A model generated the notes under the pieces. The model saw only the letters and a program-made list of their open reading frames with translations. It searched no databases and had not been told where the DNA came from. This document shows positions 36,724 to 45,598 of a DNA stretch of 64,000 bases, one piece after another. Location of the stretch: positions 44,866 through 108,865 of the forward strand of contig NZ_JACJTB010000019.1 in assembly GCF_014698475.1 (NCBI RefSeq), written 5' to 3'. Made by a program: the position numbers and the translations under genes. This DNA comes from Nostoc spongiaeforme FACHB-130 (GTDB lineage Bacteria > Cyanobacteriota > Cyanobacteriia > Cyanobacteriales > Nostocaceae). Within the stretch, counting starts at the first letter, position 1, and the number at the start of each line of letters is the position of its first letter.

Positions 36724-37470
36724 TTATCTTTCTATTTCAGCTACACTCAAACCTGTTAACTTAGCTACTTGTTCTACTGTCATCCCAGTCTCAAGTAAGT
36801 TACGTGCAGTTTGTAATAGCTGAGATTCTGCCTTCTCGGCTCGTTGACGTTCTTTTTCTTCAGGAGTGGGTAATAATTCTCCAGCCAAACTTGCCCAGCG
36901 TAACCAAATAGCATCAATACCTTTATAATTGCCTTGCCACAATTGCAAGGCTAAACCTAAAAATTGGCTCACTAACTGGTTTTGAGCGTTGGTTTCGATG
37001 GGTTGATAAACACCTTTTTCGTTAGAAAAGCCAGCTAAATCATCGGGGTTAAAAGGGTCGTACCAAAAATATTCCGGGACACGCATTTGATTTTGATAAA
37101 TCAGTTTTTTCTCATTTTTGTCAGCTATCGCTGTACTGTCAGAAAGTAACTCAATTACTAAATCTGGGGCTTTCCCTTCTTCCCAAACTACCCAACTGCG
37201 ACGTTCACCCTTTGGAACTCCCAACACAACAAAAAAGTCCGGCCCTTTAAAATCTTTGTTTCGTACCTGTGCCAGACTGTAATAAACAAACATATTTCCG
37301 CCCACAAACCCATCATCCCGTTGTTCCAACCAAGGAATTAAAGCATCTATGAGTAAATCAATTTGGGCTTTATGGCGGGCGCTTTCTATTAGTACACCAT
37401 CATCATAGGGAAGTTCTGCTTGGGTAGGCGGAATTTGAATATCTGGTGCAGCTAGAGTGGTGTCTGACAT
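36724..37470 (-). CDS. Uma2-family (DUF820) PD-(D/E)xK endonuclease-like protein
   Basis: 248 residues. The DUF820/Uma2 fold is recognised by ARHKAQIDLLIDALIPW near 32, PDFFVVLGVP near 77, WVVWEEGKAPDLVIELLSDST near 92-112 (the Asp and Glu of the nuclease-like core) and EYFWYDPFNPDDLAGF near 133. The tail (about 205-248) has coiled EKERQRAEKAESQLLQ and a short helix-turn ending VAEIER. The family is hugely expanded in cyanobacteria, with unknown substrates. A MITE-like element lies just upstream of its start, which may affect its expression. Confidence 0.88.
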   Translation of the reverse strand: MSDTTLAAPDIQIPPTQAELPYDDGVLIESARHKAQIDLLIDALIPWLEQRDDGFVGGNMFVYYSLAQVRNKDFKGPDFFVVLGVPKGERRSWVVWEEGKAPDLVIELLSDSTAIADKNEKKLIYQNQMRVPEYFWYDPFNPDDLAGFSNEKGVYQPIETNAQNQLVSQFLGLALQLWQGNYKGIDAIWLRWASLAGELLPTPEEKERQRAEKAESQLLQTARNLLETGMTVEQVAKLTGLSVAEIER

Positions 37471-37516
37471 AGCTTTTCACCGATGAGTAATGGTTGCGGG
37501 TATTTTTATATTAATC

Positions 37517-37695
37517 GGACTTACGCAGTGAGATGACAAATCAAGGGTTTGGGGAGAGGTTAAGGGACAACATCAAGTTAAAAGTCAAAAATTCTCTGAC
37601 TTTGGAATTTTGACTTCCCCGTAGGGGTGTATCTAAAACCCTTAAACCCTATGCTCTTACACCCAATCTCCACAGAAAACCTTTGTACGTAAGTC
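37517..37695. repeat. MITE-like element with GGACTTACG ends, second copy type
   Basis: GGACTTACGCA (37517-37527) faces TACGTAAGTCC (about 37685-37695), one mismatch in the inner bases. The interior carries AGTTAAAAGTC/GACTTTGGAATTTTGACTT and an AGGGGTGTATCTAAAACCC block that resembles, in the opposite direction, a palindromic block at 53211-53314. It sits between the Uma2 gene and mutM. Confidence 0.65.
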
Positions 37696-37703
37696 CTATA
37701 AAA

Positions 37704-38540
37704 CTAGCTTTGACACTGGGGACAAAAATGACTAGAACGGCCAGCTAATCGAATTCGCTGAATCACGTTGTGACAAACTCGGCAAGGTTCCCCCGCGCGG
37801 TTGTAAACCCAGGCGACACCACCATAGTTACCGTTGATCCCCTTGACGTTGAGGAAGTTACTAAAGGTTGTACCGCCAGCCGCAATACTAGTTTCTAAAA
37901 CTTCAATGATGACTTTGCGTAACTGTTCAATTTGCTGGGGTTGCAAATCTGTACACAAGGTTTCTGGTAACACGCCACATTTAAATAATGCTTCATCGGC
38001 GTAGATGTTACCTAATCCGGCAACAACCGATTGATCTAATAACGCGGTTTTAATCGGACGGCGGCGGTTTTTGAGTTTAGCAGCCAGATACTCAACGGTG
38101 AATTCTGGTGCAAATGGGTCGGCTGCTAATTTGGCTAAACCAGTTATGACACTTTCGACCTGCATTTTTGAGGGAACCCACCACATTTGACCGAAGGTGC
38201 GTTGGTCAACAAAGCGCAATTCCTGTTGATCCCCAAAAAATAGTCTGACTCTTGTGTGTTTGTGCAGTGGTTCATCACGGTGCAGCCATAATAATTGACC
38301 AGTCATCCGCAGATGTACCCCAAGGTAGCCAGCACCAGGAGATAATTCAGCGAGAAGATATTTCCCCCGACGATGCCAAGCTATGATGGCACGACCTTGG
38401 ATTCCTTGAATAAACTCATCAACAGAAAACGGGTAGGCGATGGTGCGATTGAGCAACACATCTCCACCCGTAATGTTTTGATTTAGGGTCAATTGATTAA
38501 GACCCCGGCGGACTGTTTCAACTTCAGGCAGTTCAGGCAT
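37704..38540 (-). CDS. mutM: Formamidopyrimidine-DNA glycosylase
   Basis: 278 residues, normal length. It removes oxidised purines (8-oxoG, Fapy) and cuts the abasic site. The N-terminus MPELPEVETVRRGL supplies the catalytic Pro2 and Glu3. HRRGKYLLAEL carries the conserved Lys (about 60). The middle has VAGLGNIYADEALF (H2TH region), and a C-terminal zinc finger CRVCHNVIQRIRLAGRSSHF followed by CPQC, with the lesion-contacting Arg. Single gene. Overlap with the neighbouring MITE is excluded by a few bases. Confidence 0.96.
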   Translation of the reverse strand: MPELPEVETVRRGLNQLTLNQNITGGDVLLNRTIAYPFSVDEFIQGIQGRAIIAWHRRGKYLLAELSPGAGYLGVHLRMTGQLLWLHRDEPLHKHTRVRLFFGDQQELRFVDQRTFGQMWWVPSKMQVESVITGLAKLAADPFAPEFTVEYLAAKLKNRRRPIKTALLDQSVVAGLGNIYADEALFKCGVLPETLCTDLQPQQIEQLRKVIIEVLETSIAAGGTTFSNFLNVKGINGNYGGVAWVYNRAGEPCRVCHNVIQRIRLAGRSSHFCPQCQS

Positions 38541-38821
38541 TGGAACTGATAAGTAAGCAAATTATCTAGGGATCATCGAAAAGGATCAGGGACATAATCC
38601 CTTGCCTATTCTGGTTGGGACAGATGAGAGGAAGTACTGTACGCACTTAAGGGTAAATAGCTATTCTCTCGAATAGAAACCGTAAATACCCGCAGGGCAG
38701 TTTCTCTGACTTAGAGTAGGCTGAGAGGAAGCATGAAAGAACTGAAACTTTAGGCTTCATTCTACATACTTAAAGCTTCCCTTCATCATCCCATTAAAGA
38801 ATCCCCTTTGAGCTTTGCTAC

Positions 38822-39031
38822 TTATTTTTTAGCTTTAGCCGGAGGTGCTACTTCGATTAGTTCATCTAAGGCAAAGTTATTGGTGTTGATACCAGAGTAA
38901 TTTACCTTATCAAAACGGACGATTACTGGGTATTTAATGCCGCTTTGATCGATAGAAGCCACGGTGCCGACATCTTGGAACCAGTAGGATTCTGGGCGGA
39001 GAATACGTACTTTAGAACCACGTTGAACCAT
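38822..39031 (-). CDS. psaE: Photosystem I reaction centre subunit IV
   Basis: 69 residues, the usual cyanobacterial size. It is a small SH3-like stromal subunit of photosystem I that helps ferredoxin docking and cyclic electron flow. Sequence marks: [44 protein letters not shown] and [10 protein letters not shown], then a Lys/Ala-rich tail. The 350-base upstream region is free of genes and should hold its (light-regulated) promoter. Confidence 0.97.
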   Translation of the reverse strand: MVQRGSKVRILRPESYWFQDVGTVASIDQSGIKYPVIVRFDKVNYSGINTNNFALDELIEVAPPAKAKK

Positions 39032-39377
39032 GATTATCTTCCCTTTTAGTTATCAATTGCCGATATATAGGGCTATTTGATTTCACTCTACAACCTGAAG
39101 GTCGTTGCTAGAGGGTTTGTTAAGTTATTTATCTGATTTGTCATGGGGCAGGAAACAGAAGGCAGGAGGCAGGAGGCAGGAGGCAGAAGGCTAAAGGATA
39201 AAATTTTATACTTTAGACTTCACACTTCATACTTTGTTCTCTCCTGCCTGATATCTTCCTCACGCTAGGTTCTAAGCAAAATATTCATACTTAGAATGGG
39301 GGTCAGACCCTCCTTGACAAAGCGCACATGATGAAATAACTTCGTTCTCGTTCGCCAAAACACACAAAAGAAAAACT
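39032..39377. other. psaE upstream region with GGCAGGA repeat
   Basis: About 345 bases. Near 39150-39190 are four or so copies of the heptamer GGCAGGA/GGCAGAA, followed near 39205-39232 by ACTTCACACTTCATAC repeats. The first family recurs near 56445-56463. A promoter for psaE is expected close to 39031-39100; I cannot fix its elements. Confidence 0.6.
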
Positions 39378-39962
39378 TTATGTTCGAGTTAAAACAAATA
39401 CGCTACCCTCGTTACCCCTGCCAATGCGGAGATCATCATCTATATAAGTGATGTCTAACCAGCCTTGTTGGTTTTCGCTGTTAATTGGGACATCTATTCC
39501 CGAAAACTTTTTACCTGATTCAATTTGGTGAATAAAATTCTCTGGTGAAGTGTAGCCAATTAAACGTTGCAAACCTACAATAGAACGATTAAATTTTACT
39601 TGGACGCGACGACCGGAAACTGGCTCAAATTTAGCTGCTACGCTGACTAATCCTTCAAGATAAGGTAAGCCGTAAATTTCAGCGATGTTGTAAACACTGG
39701 TAGTTTCTACCCGAATACACTGATAAATTTGACCAAGTTTACAAAAAGGTAAACGATCTAAGTTTAAAAGCGCCTTACTAGTGGTATAAAGTAATTGCCA
39801 ATTGCCATTGAGCAAGTTACTTGCTTCTACTGGGCGTGGTGTTGGGTTAAAGTCTTCTAAATTAGCGATCGCAGCTAAGATAGCTTGTTTTTGTGGCTCA
39901 GTAGCCAGTAAACCACGATTGGTTGGTGCGATCGCATTGATTAAAGCCGTCTTGCCCATCAT
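39378..39962 (-). CDS. PAP/fibrillin (plastoglobulin-like) family protein
   Basis: 194 residues, no signal peptide. Family marks: NLLNGNWQLLYTTSKALLN at about 48-66, CIRVETTSVYNIAEI, and the C-terminal GWLDITYIDDDLRIGRGNEG with SVFVLTR. In chloroplasts such lipocalin-like proteins coat plastoglobules and thylakoid lipids and help photoprotection. The cyanobacterial homologues are thylakoid-associated; the role here is by family only. Confidence 0.9.
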   Translation of the reverse strand: MMGKTALINAIAPTNRGLLATEPQKQAILAAIANLEDFNPTPRPVEASNLLNGNWQLLYTTSKALLNLDRLPFCKLGQIYQCIRVETTSVYNIAEIYGLPYLEGLVSVAAKFEPVSGRRVQVKFNRSIVGLQRLIGYTSPENFIHQIESGKKFSGIDVPINSENQQGWLDITYIDDDLRIGRGNEGSVFVLTRT

Positions 39963-40214
39963 TGTTTATTACCCCAAATCAAAAATGTCTAAAATTCATC
40001 CACCTTAAGTCGAATTATTGTTGCCCTATGTATCAAGCTCTCAAAAGTTTTAAGAATTTATTCCTATCTGTACTACCACTATTAAATAAAATATTTTTGC
40101 TAACTTACGGATTTCAGCAGGCAAGACTTGAATCAATAAATAACTAAATTATTACGTTTCAAGTGATAGACTGCTTAATGTCTAGTTACATTAACATTTT
40201 GTTTCTTCGTCGAT

Positions 40215-40457
40215 ATGTTGAATTCTCCCTTACGTGAAGAACCCCGCAACCAACGCGCAGCCGTAATTCCATTAAAACAAGAATCCTCCCTCTTAGATTG
40301 GCTGCAATCTCATGGTCGTTTAATAGCGCGTGATGTGCATGAACCTGATTTTTCCGAAGAAGAAAACGAAGAAATCTCAGATTTTCTCGGTGGAGAAGAT
40401 GGCATTGGTGACTATCTTGATGATGATGATGACGATATAGCTATTGATGAAGATTAG
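40215..40457 (+). CDS. Small acidic protein (probably DUF3134 family)
   Basis: 80 residues. The first half is basic and conserved in style (PLREEPRNQRAAVIPLKQES, SLLDWLQSHGRL), while the second half is extremely acidic with a run DDDDDDIAIDED. The start ATG lies at a normal distance from the following mraY, which begins 77 bases after its stop, so co-transcription is likely. The DUF3134 label is from memory and not certain. It could act as a small regulatory or chaperone-like partner. Confidence 0.7.
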   Translation: MLNSPLREEPRNQRAAVIPLKQESSLLDWLQSHGRLIARDVHEPDFSEEENEEISDFLGGEDGIGDYLDDDDDDIAIDED

Positions 40458-40533
40458 CCAGCAGGCTAGGGACTTGGTGATAGCTGTCGTCCCTGTAATT
40501 AAATTTTGTAGTGTGGAGTGAAGGGAACATCCT

Positions 40534-41640
40534 GTGGACGCTAAATTGTCTCCTAACCAAGGATTAAACATTTTTTCTGGTATCGGTCTCGCTTCTGCCT
40601 TAGCCACCGGGCTGGGTTTAGCGGCAGTAATTTGTGATTTGATGGGCAGTAGATTGCCTTGGCAAAACACATCACTCACGATGCCTTTGTTGTTGTGTGC
40701 AGTGATTTCGGCTGCTGTGGGTTATGTGGTAGTACCCCTGCTACAAGCACTCAAAACTGGACAAATTATCCGCGAAGATGGCCCACAAGCCCATCTCAAA
40801 AAAGCAGGCACACCAACAATGGGCGGGATATTCTTCATCCCGGTAGCGGCGATCGTTGCCTGTATAATGTCTAATTTTGCCACAGAAGTTGTTGCTGTCT
40901 CCGCATTAACTCTGAGCTATGGCTTTATTGGTTGGATTGATGACTGGCAAATTCTCCGCCGCAAATCCAACAAAGGGATTTCTCCCAAAATGAAATTAGC
41001 TTTGCAAATTGGGTTTGCAGTGCTGTTTTGTATATGGTTAATGTTTAATCAACCTTCTAATATTACAAATATTGCTTTGCCTTGGGTGAGCTTTGCACTG
41101 CCTTTAGGTTTCCTGTTTTGGCCGTTGGCAGGGTTTGTGCTGGTGGCAGAGAGTAATGCAACTAATTTAACTGATGGGATTGATGGTTTAGCAGGTGGAA
41201 CTGTGGCGATCGCACTTTTGGCTTTAGGTGCTGTAGTCGCCCCAACTTCCCTACCGTTGATGGTTTTTTGTGCAGCTTTAAGTGGTAGTTGCTTAGGTTT
41301 TTTGGCACATAACCGCAACCCAGCCCGCGTATTTATGGGTGATACTGGTTCTCTGGCGTTAGGTGGTGCGTTAGCTGCGGTGGCACTGTTAACCAACAGC
41401 TTGGTAGCATTATTTATTCTCAGTGGTATCTTCTTTGTTGAAACCTTGTCTGTGATGGCACAGGTGGCTTATTACAAAGCGACAAAAGGCCCAGATGGTA
41501 AAGGCAAAAGATTGTTTAGGATGGCTCCTTTACATCATCATTTAGAGTTGGGTGGCTGGTCAGAATTACAAGTTGTGGCTGTATTTTATGTAGTAGCTGC
41601 CATGTTATCTGTAGTTTGTTTAGCGATCGCACCTTTCTAA
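40534..41640 (+). CDS. mraY: Phospho-N-acetylmuramoyl-pentapeptide transferase
   Basis: 368 residues from GTG 40534. It attaches phospho-MurNAc-pentapeptide to undecaprenyl phosphate, giving lipid I. About ten membrane segments. Visible motifs: DGPQAHLKKAGTPTMGG (about 80-96), FIGWIDDWQILRRKSNKG with the paired Asp, NATNLTDGIDGLAGG, ARVFMGDTGSLALGG and the late APLHHHLELGGWSE. Not in a mur-gene cluster here. A strong terminator follows 27 bases after the stop. Confidence 0.96.
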   Translation: MDAKLSPNQGLNIFSGIGLASALATGLGLAAVICDLMGSRLPWQNTSLTMPLLLCAVISAAVGYVVVPLLQALKTGQIIREDGPQAHLKKAGTPTMGGIFFIPVAAIVACIMSNFATEVVAVSALTLSYGFIGWIDDWQILRRKSNKGISPKMKLALQIGFAVLFCIWLMFNQPSNITNIALPWVSFALPLGFLFWPLAGFVLVAESNATNLTDGIDGLAGGTVAIALLALGAVVAPTSLPLMVFCAALSGSCLGFLAHNRNPARVFMGDTGSLALGGALAAVALLTNSLVALFILSGIFFVETLSVMAQVAYYKATKGPDGKGKRLFRMAPLHHHLELGGWSELQVVAVFYVVAAMLSVVCLAIAPF

Positions 41641-41667
41641 ATTCTTTAAAAAACTGATTTAAAAAAA

Positions 41668-41698
41668 GAATCCTCGAAGTTTTGAGGGTTCTTTTTTT
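41668..41698 (+). terminator. Rho-independent terminator after mraY
   Basis: GAATCCTC and GAGGGTTC form the stem (one G-T pair) around GAAGTTTT, followed directly by a run of seven T. It lies 27 bases after the mraY stop codon. Confidence 0.85.
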
Positions 41699-42218
41699 AT
41701 AGAAATCCTACTAATTAATAAATTTTATCTGCTTGATTGTGTCCTTCTTCATGTTTAGCAGACGCACTCCCACAGTTTGAAAATTATATCTGCAATTATG
41801 TAGCGATCGCTTCCTTCATTCTAAAATGCGATCGTACTCAAGCATTGAGAAAATCTGTAACTGTCCAATCATGATAGATTTTTCTTGCCACATAGCTCAT
41901 CTCAGCAGTAGAGAGTTTCCTACAAACATAGAAAAAATCTAGCGAGTTGATTAGATAAACCTGATTGTCCTGGATAGATAGTATTTACAGTGGCTTGAAG
42001 TTTGCATCTACGATTTCAAAAAGTTTTCTGTTGAGTCTACGGATTTTAAATCAATTTTGATGTATCCTAGATTTTCTTAGGCAATTTTTTCAACACCCAA
42101 GTTCATAAAACTTTTTTGCGGATTTCGCGCAAGATTCTGGAAGAAGTTCTTGAACTCTCTCAGAATCTACTTTCTGCTGATTATTTCTTTGTCACACTTG
42201 AAGGCTTAACAAATCATC
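41699..42218. other. Intergenic region, no gene seen
   Basis: About 520 bases, AT-rich, with one HIP1 site near 41804 and one GCGATCG near 41828. A frame at 42116-42304 overlaps the better frame at 42219 and has no convincing start. Nothing else is recognised. Confidence 0.5.
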
Positions 42219-42479
42219 ATGGATATACGACTCATCAAAAAATCCGAAAAATTAATCCTGAAAAAGATAAAACAGATAGAAGAAGAAAATCTTTCAATAG
42301 ATGATTTTGAGAGCCAAGAAGCTACCGTTGAGGAAAAACCAGTAGTCAATTTAGTAGAAACTAGAGAGCCTAACTATATTCCGGTGCGGGATAACCCGGT
42401 AGTTTTATCCATCGCCAATTCAGGATGGCAGGTTTCGGAAATCTTACGGGATATCAGAGTAGATAATTTCTATGATTGA
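42219..42479 (+). CDS. Small hypothetical protein
   Basis: 86 residues, hydrophilic. Lys-rich at first (LIKKSEKLILKKIKQIEEEN), then acidic, then PVVNLVETREPNYIPVRDNP and IANSGWQVSEILRDIR. AAGG about ten bases before the ATG fits a ribosome-binding site. No family recognised. It ends 191 bases before the IPK homologue on the same strand. It may be real because the frame is evenly used and has no repeat DNA, but length alone does not prove it. Confidence 0.45.
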   Translation: MDIRLIKKSEKLILKKIKQIEEENLSIDDFESQEATVEEKPVVNLVETREPNYIPVRDNPVVLSIANSGWQVSEILRDIRVDNFYD

Positions 42480-42670
42480 TAAATAACCAATATATATATG
42501 TCAGAATTCTAATTTTTAACTTATGAATTCTGCACAAATATTTTCATAATAAATAAGCAACAGCAAGATAACTGTTGCTTATTAGTTGTTTTTTAAGACA
42601 GTTAATACTCGATAATTTAAAATTCATTGTGGTAAGCTTTTTGCTAGTGATTACTACATCTTGAGATTTC

Positions 42671-43522
42671 ATGATAGAGCTAGTATTAGTCAAACTAGGA
42701 GGCTCTTTAATTACTGACAAGAACCAACCATACACGGCTCGACTAGAAACTATGCAAAAACTAGTTACGGAAATTAGTTTAGTCAAGCAGCAGAATCCTA
42801 GTTTGAAAATGATTATTGGCAATGGCGCTGGTTCTTTTGGGCATCAATCAGCACATAAATATAATACTATCAATGGTGTCTTCTGTGATGCTGATAAACT
42901 AGGGTTTTGTCTAGTTCATCAAGATGTTTTAGATTTAAATAGATTACTAGCCAATTGTTTTTTACAAGCAGGTTTGCCAGTAGTAAGCTTACCACCTCTC
43001 ACGATGGTAGTTACTCAGAATAAAAAGCTAGTGAAAACAGATTTTTCGGTAATTGAAAACAGTTTAAAAGCTGGCTTCATACCGTCGGTCTTCGGTGATG
43101 TTGTATTAGATCAAGTAATTGGTGGTACTATTCTTTCTACTGATAGTTTATTAGTAGAGTTAGCCAAATATTTTCATAGCCAAGGTAACTACCAAATCAA
43201 ACTCATCAATGTTGGGAATTATCCTGGTGTGTATGATCAAAATGGGCAGGTAATACCTGAGATTACACCAGCCAATTATGCTCAAATTAAAGCTGCTATT
43301 GGCAAGAGTGAGTCAATAGATGTCACTGGTGGAATGATTCAGAAGGTAGAAGAATTTTTGGCTATTTCTGATTGGGGAATTGATTGTTGGATAATTGATG
43401 GCAATATTCCTGGAAATTTAGTCAAGGCTGTGCTTGGACAGGCGACTGTGGGAACAGTGATTCGCTCTGGTGAATATAGGGACAAGGGAGACAAGGGAAA
43501 TAAGGGAGAGCTATTTAATTAG
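42671..43522 (+). CDS. Isopentenyl phosphate kinase homologue
   Basis: 283 residues of the amino-acid-kinase fold. LVKLGGSLITDK (about 6-17), the IPK hallmark GAGSFGH with His at about 58, VFGDVVLD near 137-144 and KSESIDVTGGM near 212-222 line up with archaeal isopentenyl phosphate kinase, which makes isopentenyl diphosphate from isopentenyl phosphate. One deviation: the nucleotide-site TDVDG pattern of IPK is replaced by NVGNYPGVYD. The last ~15 residues (YRDKGDKGNKGELFN) are read from a GACAAGGG-type tandem repeat and are not part of the family fold. The organism also has the MEP pathway (ispD at 61.8 kb). A different phosphorylated substrate remains possible. Confidence 0.8.
   Translation: MIELVLVKLGGSLITDKNQPYTARLETMQKLVTEISLVKQQNPSLKMIIGNGAGSFGHQSAHKYNTINGVFCDADKLGFCLVHQDVLDLNRLLANCFLQAGLPVVSLPPLTMVVTQNKKLVKTDFSVIENSLKAGFIPSVFGDVVLDQVIGGTILSTDSLLVELAKYFHSQGNYQIKLINVGNYPGVYDQNGQVIPEITPANYAQIKAAIGKSESIDVTGGMIQKVEEFLAISDWGIDCWIIDGNIPGNLVKAVLGQATVGTVIRSGEYRDKGDKGNKGELFN
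43479..43513. repeat. GACAAGGGA tandem repeat inside the end of a gene
   Basis: GGGACAAGGGAGACAAGGGA followed by AATAAGGGAGAG supplies the last codons of the IPK homologue. The same family lies at 1946-1983 and 62485-62530 in non-coding DNA. Confidence 0.75.
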
Positions 43523-43667
43523 GTGCAAGATATTTGCAGAAGAGGTATTGCATTTTAATATATATTGGGCATACTAAGGAAAAACTTTGGCAATTTTTTG
43601 TGTGAATCATTCTTAATTTGGGGTGATCTGCCGAAAAGAGAGCCAGTAACTTGCAGGATTCAGCAAG

Positions 43668-45581
43668 ATGGCGTTTTTCCACTTTGTACCGCAACAATCT
43701 TCTCAGGCTTTGCTGTGGAGTGTTCTGAACAGCATTACTGATCCCATTTTTGTGAAGGACAGACAACACAATTGGGTGTTCGTTAATGATGCGTTTTGTC
43801 AGTTTATTGGATATGAGCGAACAGCACTAATTGGTAAATCTGACTATGATGTTTTCTGCAAAACCCAAGCCGATGTTTTTTGGGCGAGAGATGAACTGGT
43901 TTTTACCACAGGTGTGACTGATGAAAATGAAGAATTAATCACAGATTACCAAGGTAAAACCCAAATCATATCTACTAAAAAAAGCTTATTATCTGACGAA
44001 GCTGGTAATTCATTTTTAGTAGGTTCAATTCGGCTACTTGTTCCCCAAGATCAAATTGAAACTACTTTGCTACTTCAGACAATCAATAAGTTAGAACAAG
44101 AAATTTATGAACGCCAACAAACTGAGAAACGCTTTCGCAGACATAGTAATGCGCTTCAGCAGCTTGTGCAGAGCGAAAAATTACAACATGATGATTTTCA
44201 AATTGCGATTCAATATGTAACTGAAGTAGCTAGTTTAGGTCTTGAGGTTGGGCGTGTTAGTGTTTGGTTATACACAGAAAACCGTTCGGAAATTCAATGT
44301 GTGGATTTATATGAACAGGAATATAATTGCCACAGTCACGGCTTGGAATTATCTGTATGTGACTTCCCGAAATATTTTCAAGCCCTCAAAGAAGAACAAA
44401 TAATTGCAGTTAATGATGTGCATACTGATACTCGTACTGCTGAATTTTCTGCAACTTATACAACTCCATTAGGAATTACTTCGATGCTGGATGCGCGGAT
44501 TTGGTCGAGAGGGGAAGTAATTGGTGTAGTTTGTTGTGAGCATTTGATCACCCCGCGCCAGTGGACATTAGAAGAAGAAAGCTTTATTGGCTCAATTACT
44601 GACTTTGTGCGGCTGGTGATTGAATCACGCGATCGCAAAATTGCCGAAGCAGCACTCAGACAGCAAACGCAACAACTAGAGCAAACACTCAAAGAATTAA
44701 AACGGACTCAATCCCAAATCATTCAAAGTGAAAAAATGTCTTCTTTGGGACAATTAGTAGCGGGTGTAGCTCACGAAATTAATAATCCGGTTAACTTTAT
44801 TTATGGCAATATTAATCCTGCTATTAATTATGTTCATGATTTATTCAAGCTGGTTAATCTCTATCAAGAAAACTATCCTTATCCAGTGGATGTGATTCGA
44901 GAAGAAATTGATGCTATAGACTTAGAATTTTTAATGTCAGATTTACCCAAGCTATTATCTTCTCTGAAAATAGGAGCCGATCGCATTCGCCAAATTGTGC
45001 TATCTCTCCGCAACTTTTCCCGCCTTGATGAAGCTGAATATAAAGCAGTGAATCTGCACGAAGGTATTGATAGTACATTATTAATTTTAGAAAATCGTCT
45101 CAAGGCTAAACCCAATTATCCTGGTATTAAAGTTATTAAAGATTATGGTAAATTACCTTTAGTTGAGTGCTATGCTGGTCAACTTAATCAAGTATTTATG
45201 AATATTTTGACTAATGCCATTGATGCTCTAGAAGAACGAGACGCACAACGCACACTACAGGAAATGCAAGCTTCTCCTAGTAGAATTCGGATTGATACCG
45301 CAGTCGTGAATGAAGCTCAGATTGCTATTAAAATTGATGATAATGGTTTGGGTATACCAGAAAATATTCAAAAACGGATTTTTGACCCATTTTTTACGAC
45401 AAAACCCATTGGTAAAGGTACAGGAATGGGAATGTCAATTAGTTATCAAATTATTACAGAAAATCATCATGGAACCTTGGAGTGTATTTCATCTCCTGGT
45501 AAAGGTACAGAATTTATAATTGTGATTCCTTTAAAACAGCAGCAATTGGGAAATCAACCTCTAGAAGAAAGTCCATTGTGA
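43668..45581 (+). CDS. PAS-GAF sensor histidine kinase
   Basis: 637 residues, no membrane segment, so cytoplasmic. Domains: PAS at about 10-130 (SVLNSITDPIFVKDRQHNWV...VNDAFCQFIGY), GAF at about 160-325 (VASLGLEVGRVSVWLYTENR), a coiled coil at about 325-355, and the histidine-kinase core from about 360. The phosphate-accepting His is in LGQLVAGVAHEINNPVNF; the ATPase part shows NILTNAIDALEE (N box), IDDNGLGIP (G1), IFDPFFTTKP (F) and GKGTGMGMSIS (G2). It faces a NarL-type regulator 17 bases away on the other strand, an arrangement that suggests, but does not prove, a cognate pair. The input signal is unknown; the GAF lacks an obvious bilin-binding Cys motif. Confidence 0.92.
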   Translation: MAFFHFVPQQSSQALLWSVLNSITDPIFVKDRQHNWVFVNDAFCQFIGYERTALIGKSDYDVFCKTQADVFWARDELVFTTGVTDENEELITDYQGKTQIISTKKSLLSDEAGNSFLVGSIRLLVPQDQIETTLLLQTINKLEQEIYERQQTEKRFRRHSNALQQLVQSEKLQHDDFQIAIQYVTEVASLGLEVGRVSVWLYTENRSEIQCVDLYEQEYNCHSHGLELSVCDFPKYFQALKEEQIIAVNDVHTDTRTAEFSATYTTPLGITSMLDARIWSRGEVIGVVCCEHLITPRQWTLEEESFIGSITDFVRLVIESRDRKIAEAALRQQTQQLEQTLKELKRTQSQIIQSEKMSSLGQLVAGVAHEINNPVNFIYGNINPAINYVHDLFKLVNLYQENYPYPVDVIREEIDAIDLEFLMSDLPKLLSSLKIGADRIRQIVLSLRNFSRLDEAEYKAVNLHEGIDSTLLILENRLKAKPNYPGIKVIKDYGKLPLVECYAGQLNQVFMNILTNAIDALEERDAQRTLQEMQASPSRIRIDTAVVNEAQIAIKIDDNGLGIPENIQKRIFDPFFTTKPIGKGTGMGMSISYQIITENHHGTLECISSPGKGTEFIIVIPLKQQQLGNQPLEESPL

Positions 45582-45598
45582 ATTACAGGCAGGTAGTT

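Noticed and set aside
42116..42304. 62-codon frame before the 86-aa hypothetical
   Set aside because: Overlaps the better frame at 42219, and its first part is in AT-rich non-coding DNA; neither start signal nor family supports it.
44160..44650. GAF domain of the kinase as a cyanobacteriochrome
   Set aside because: No bilin-binding Cys-His motif is visible at the expected place, so a light-sensing role is not supported.
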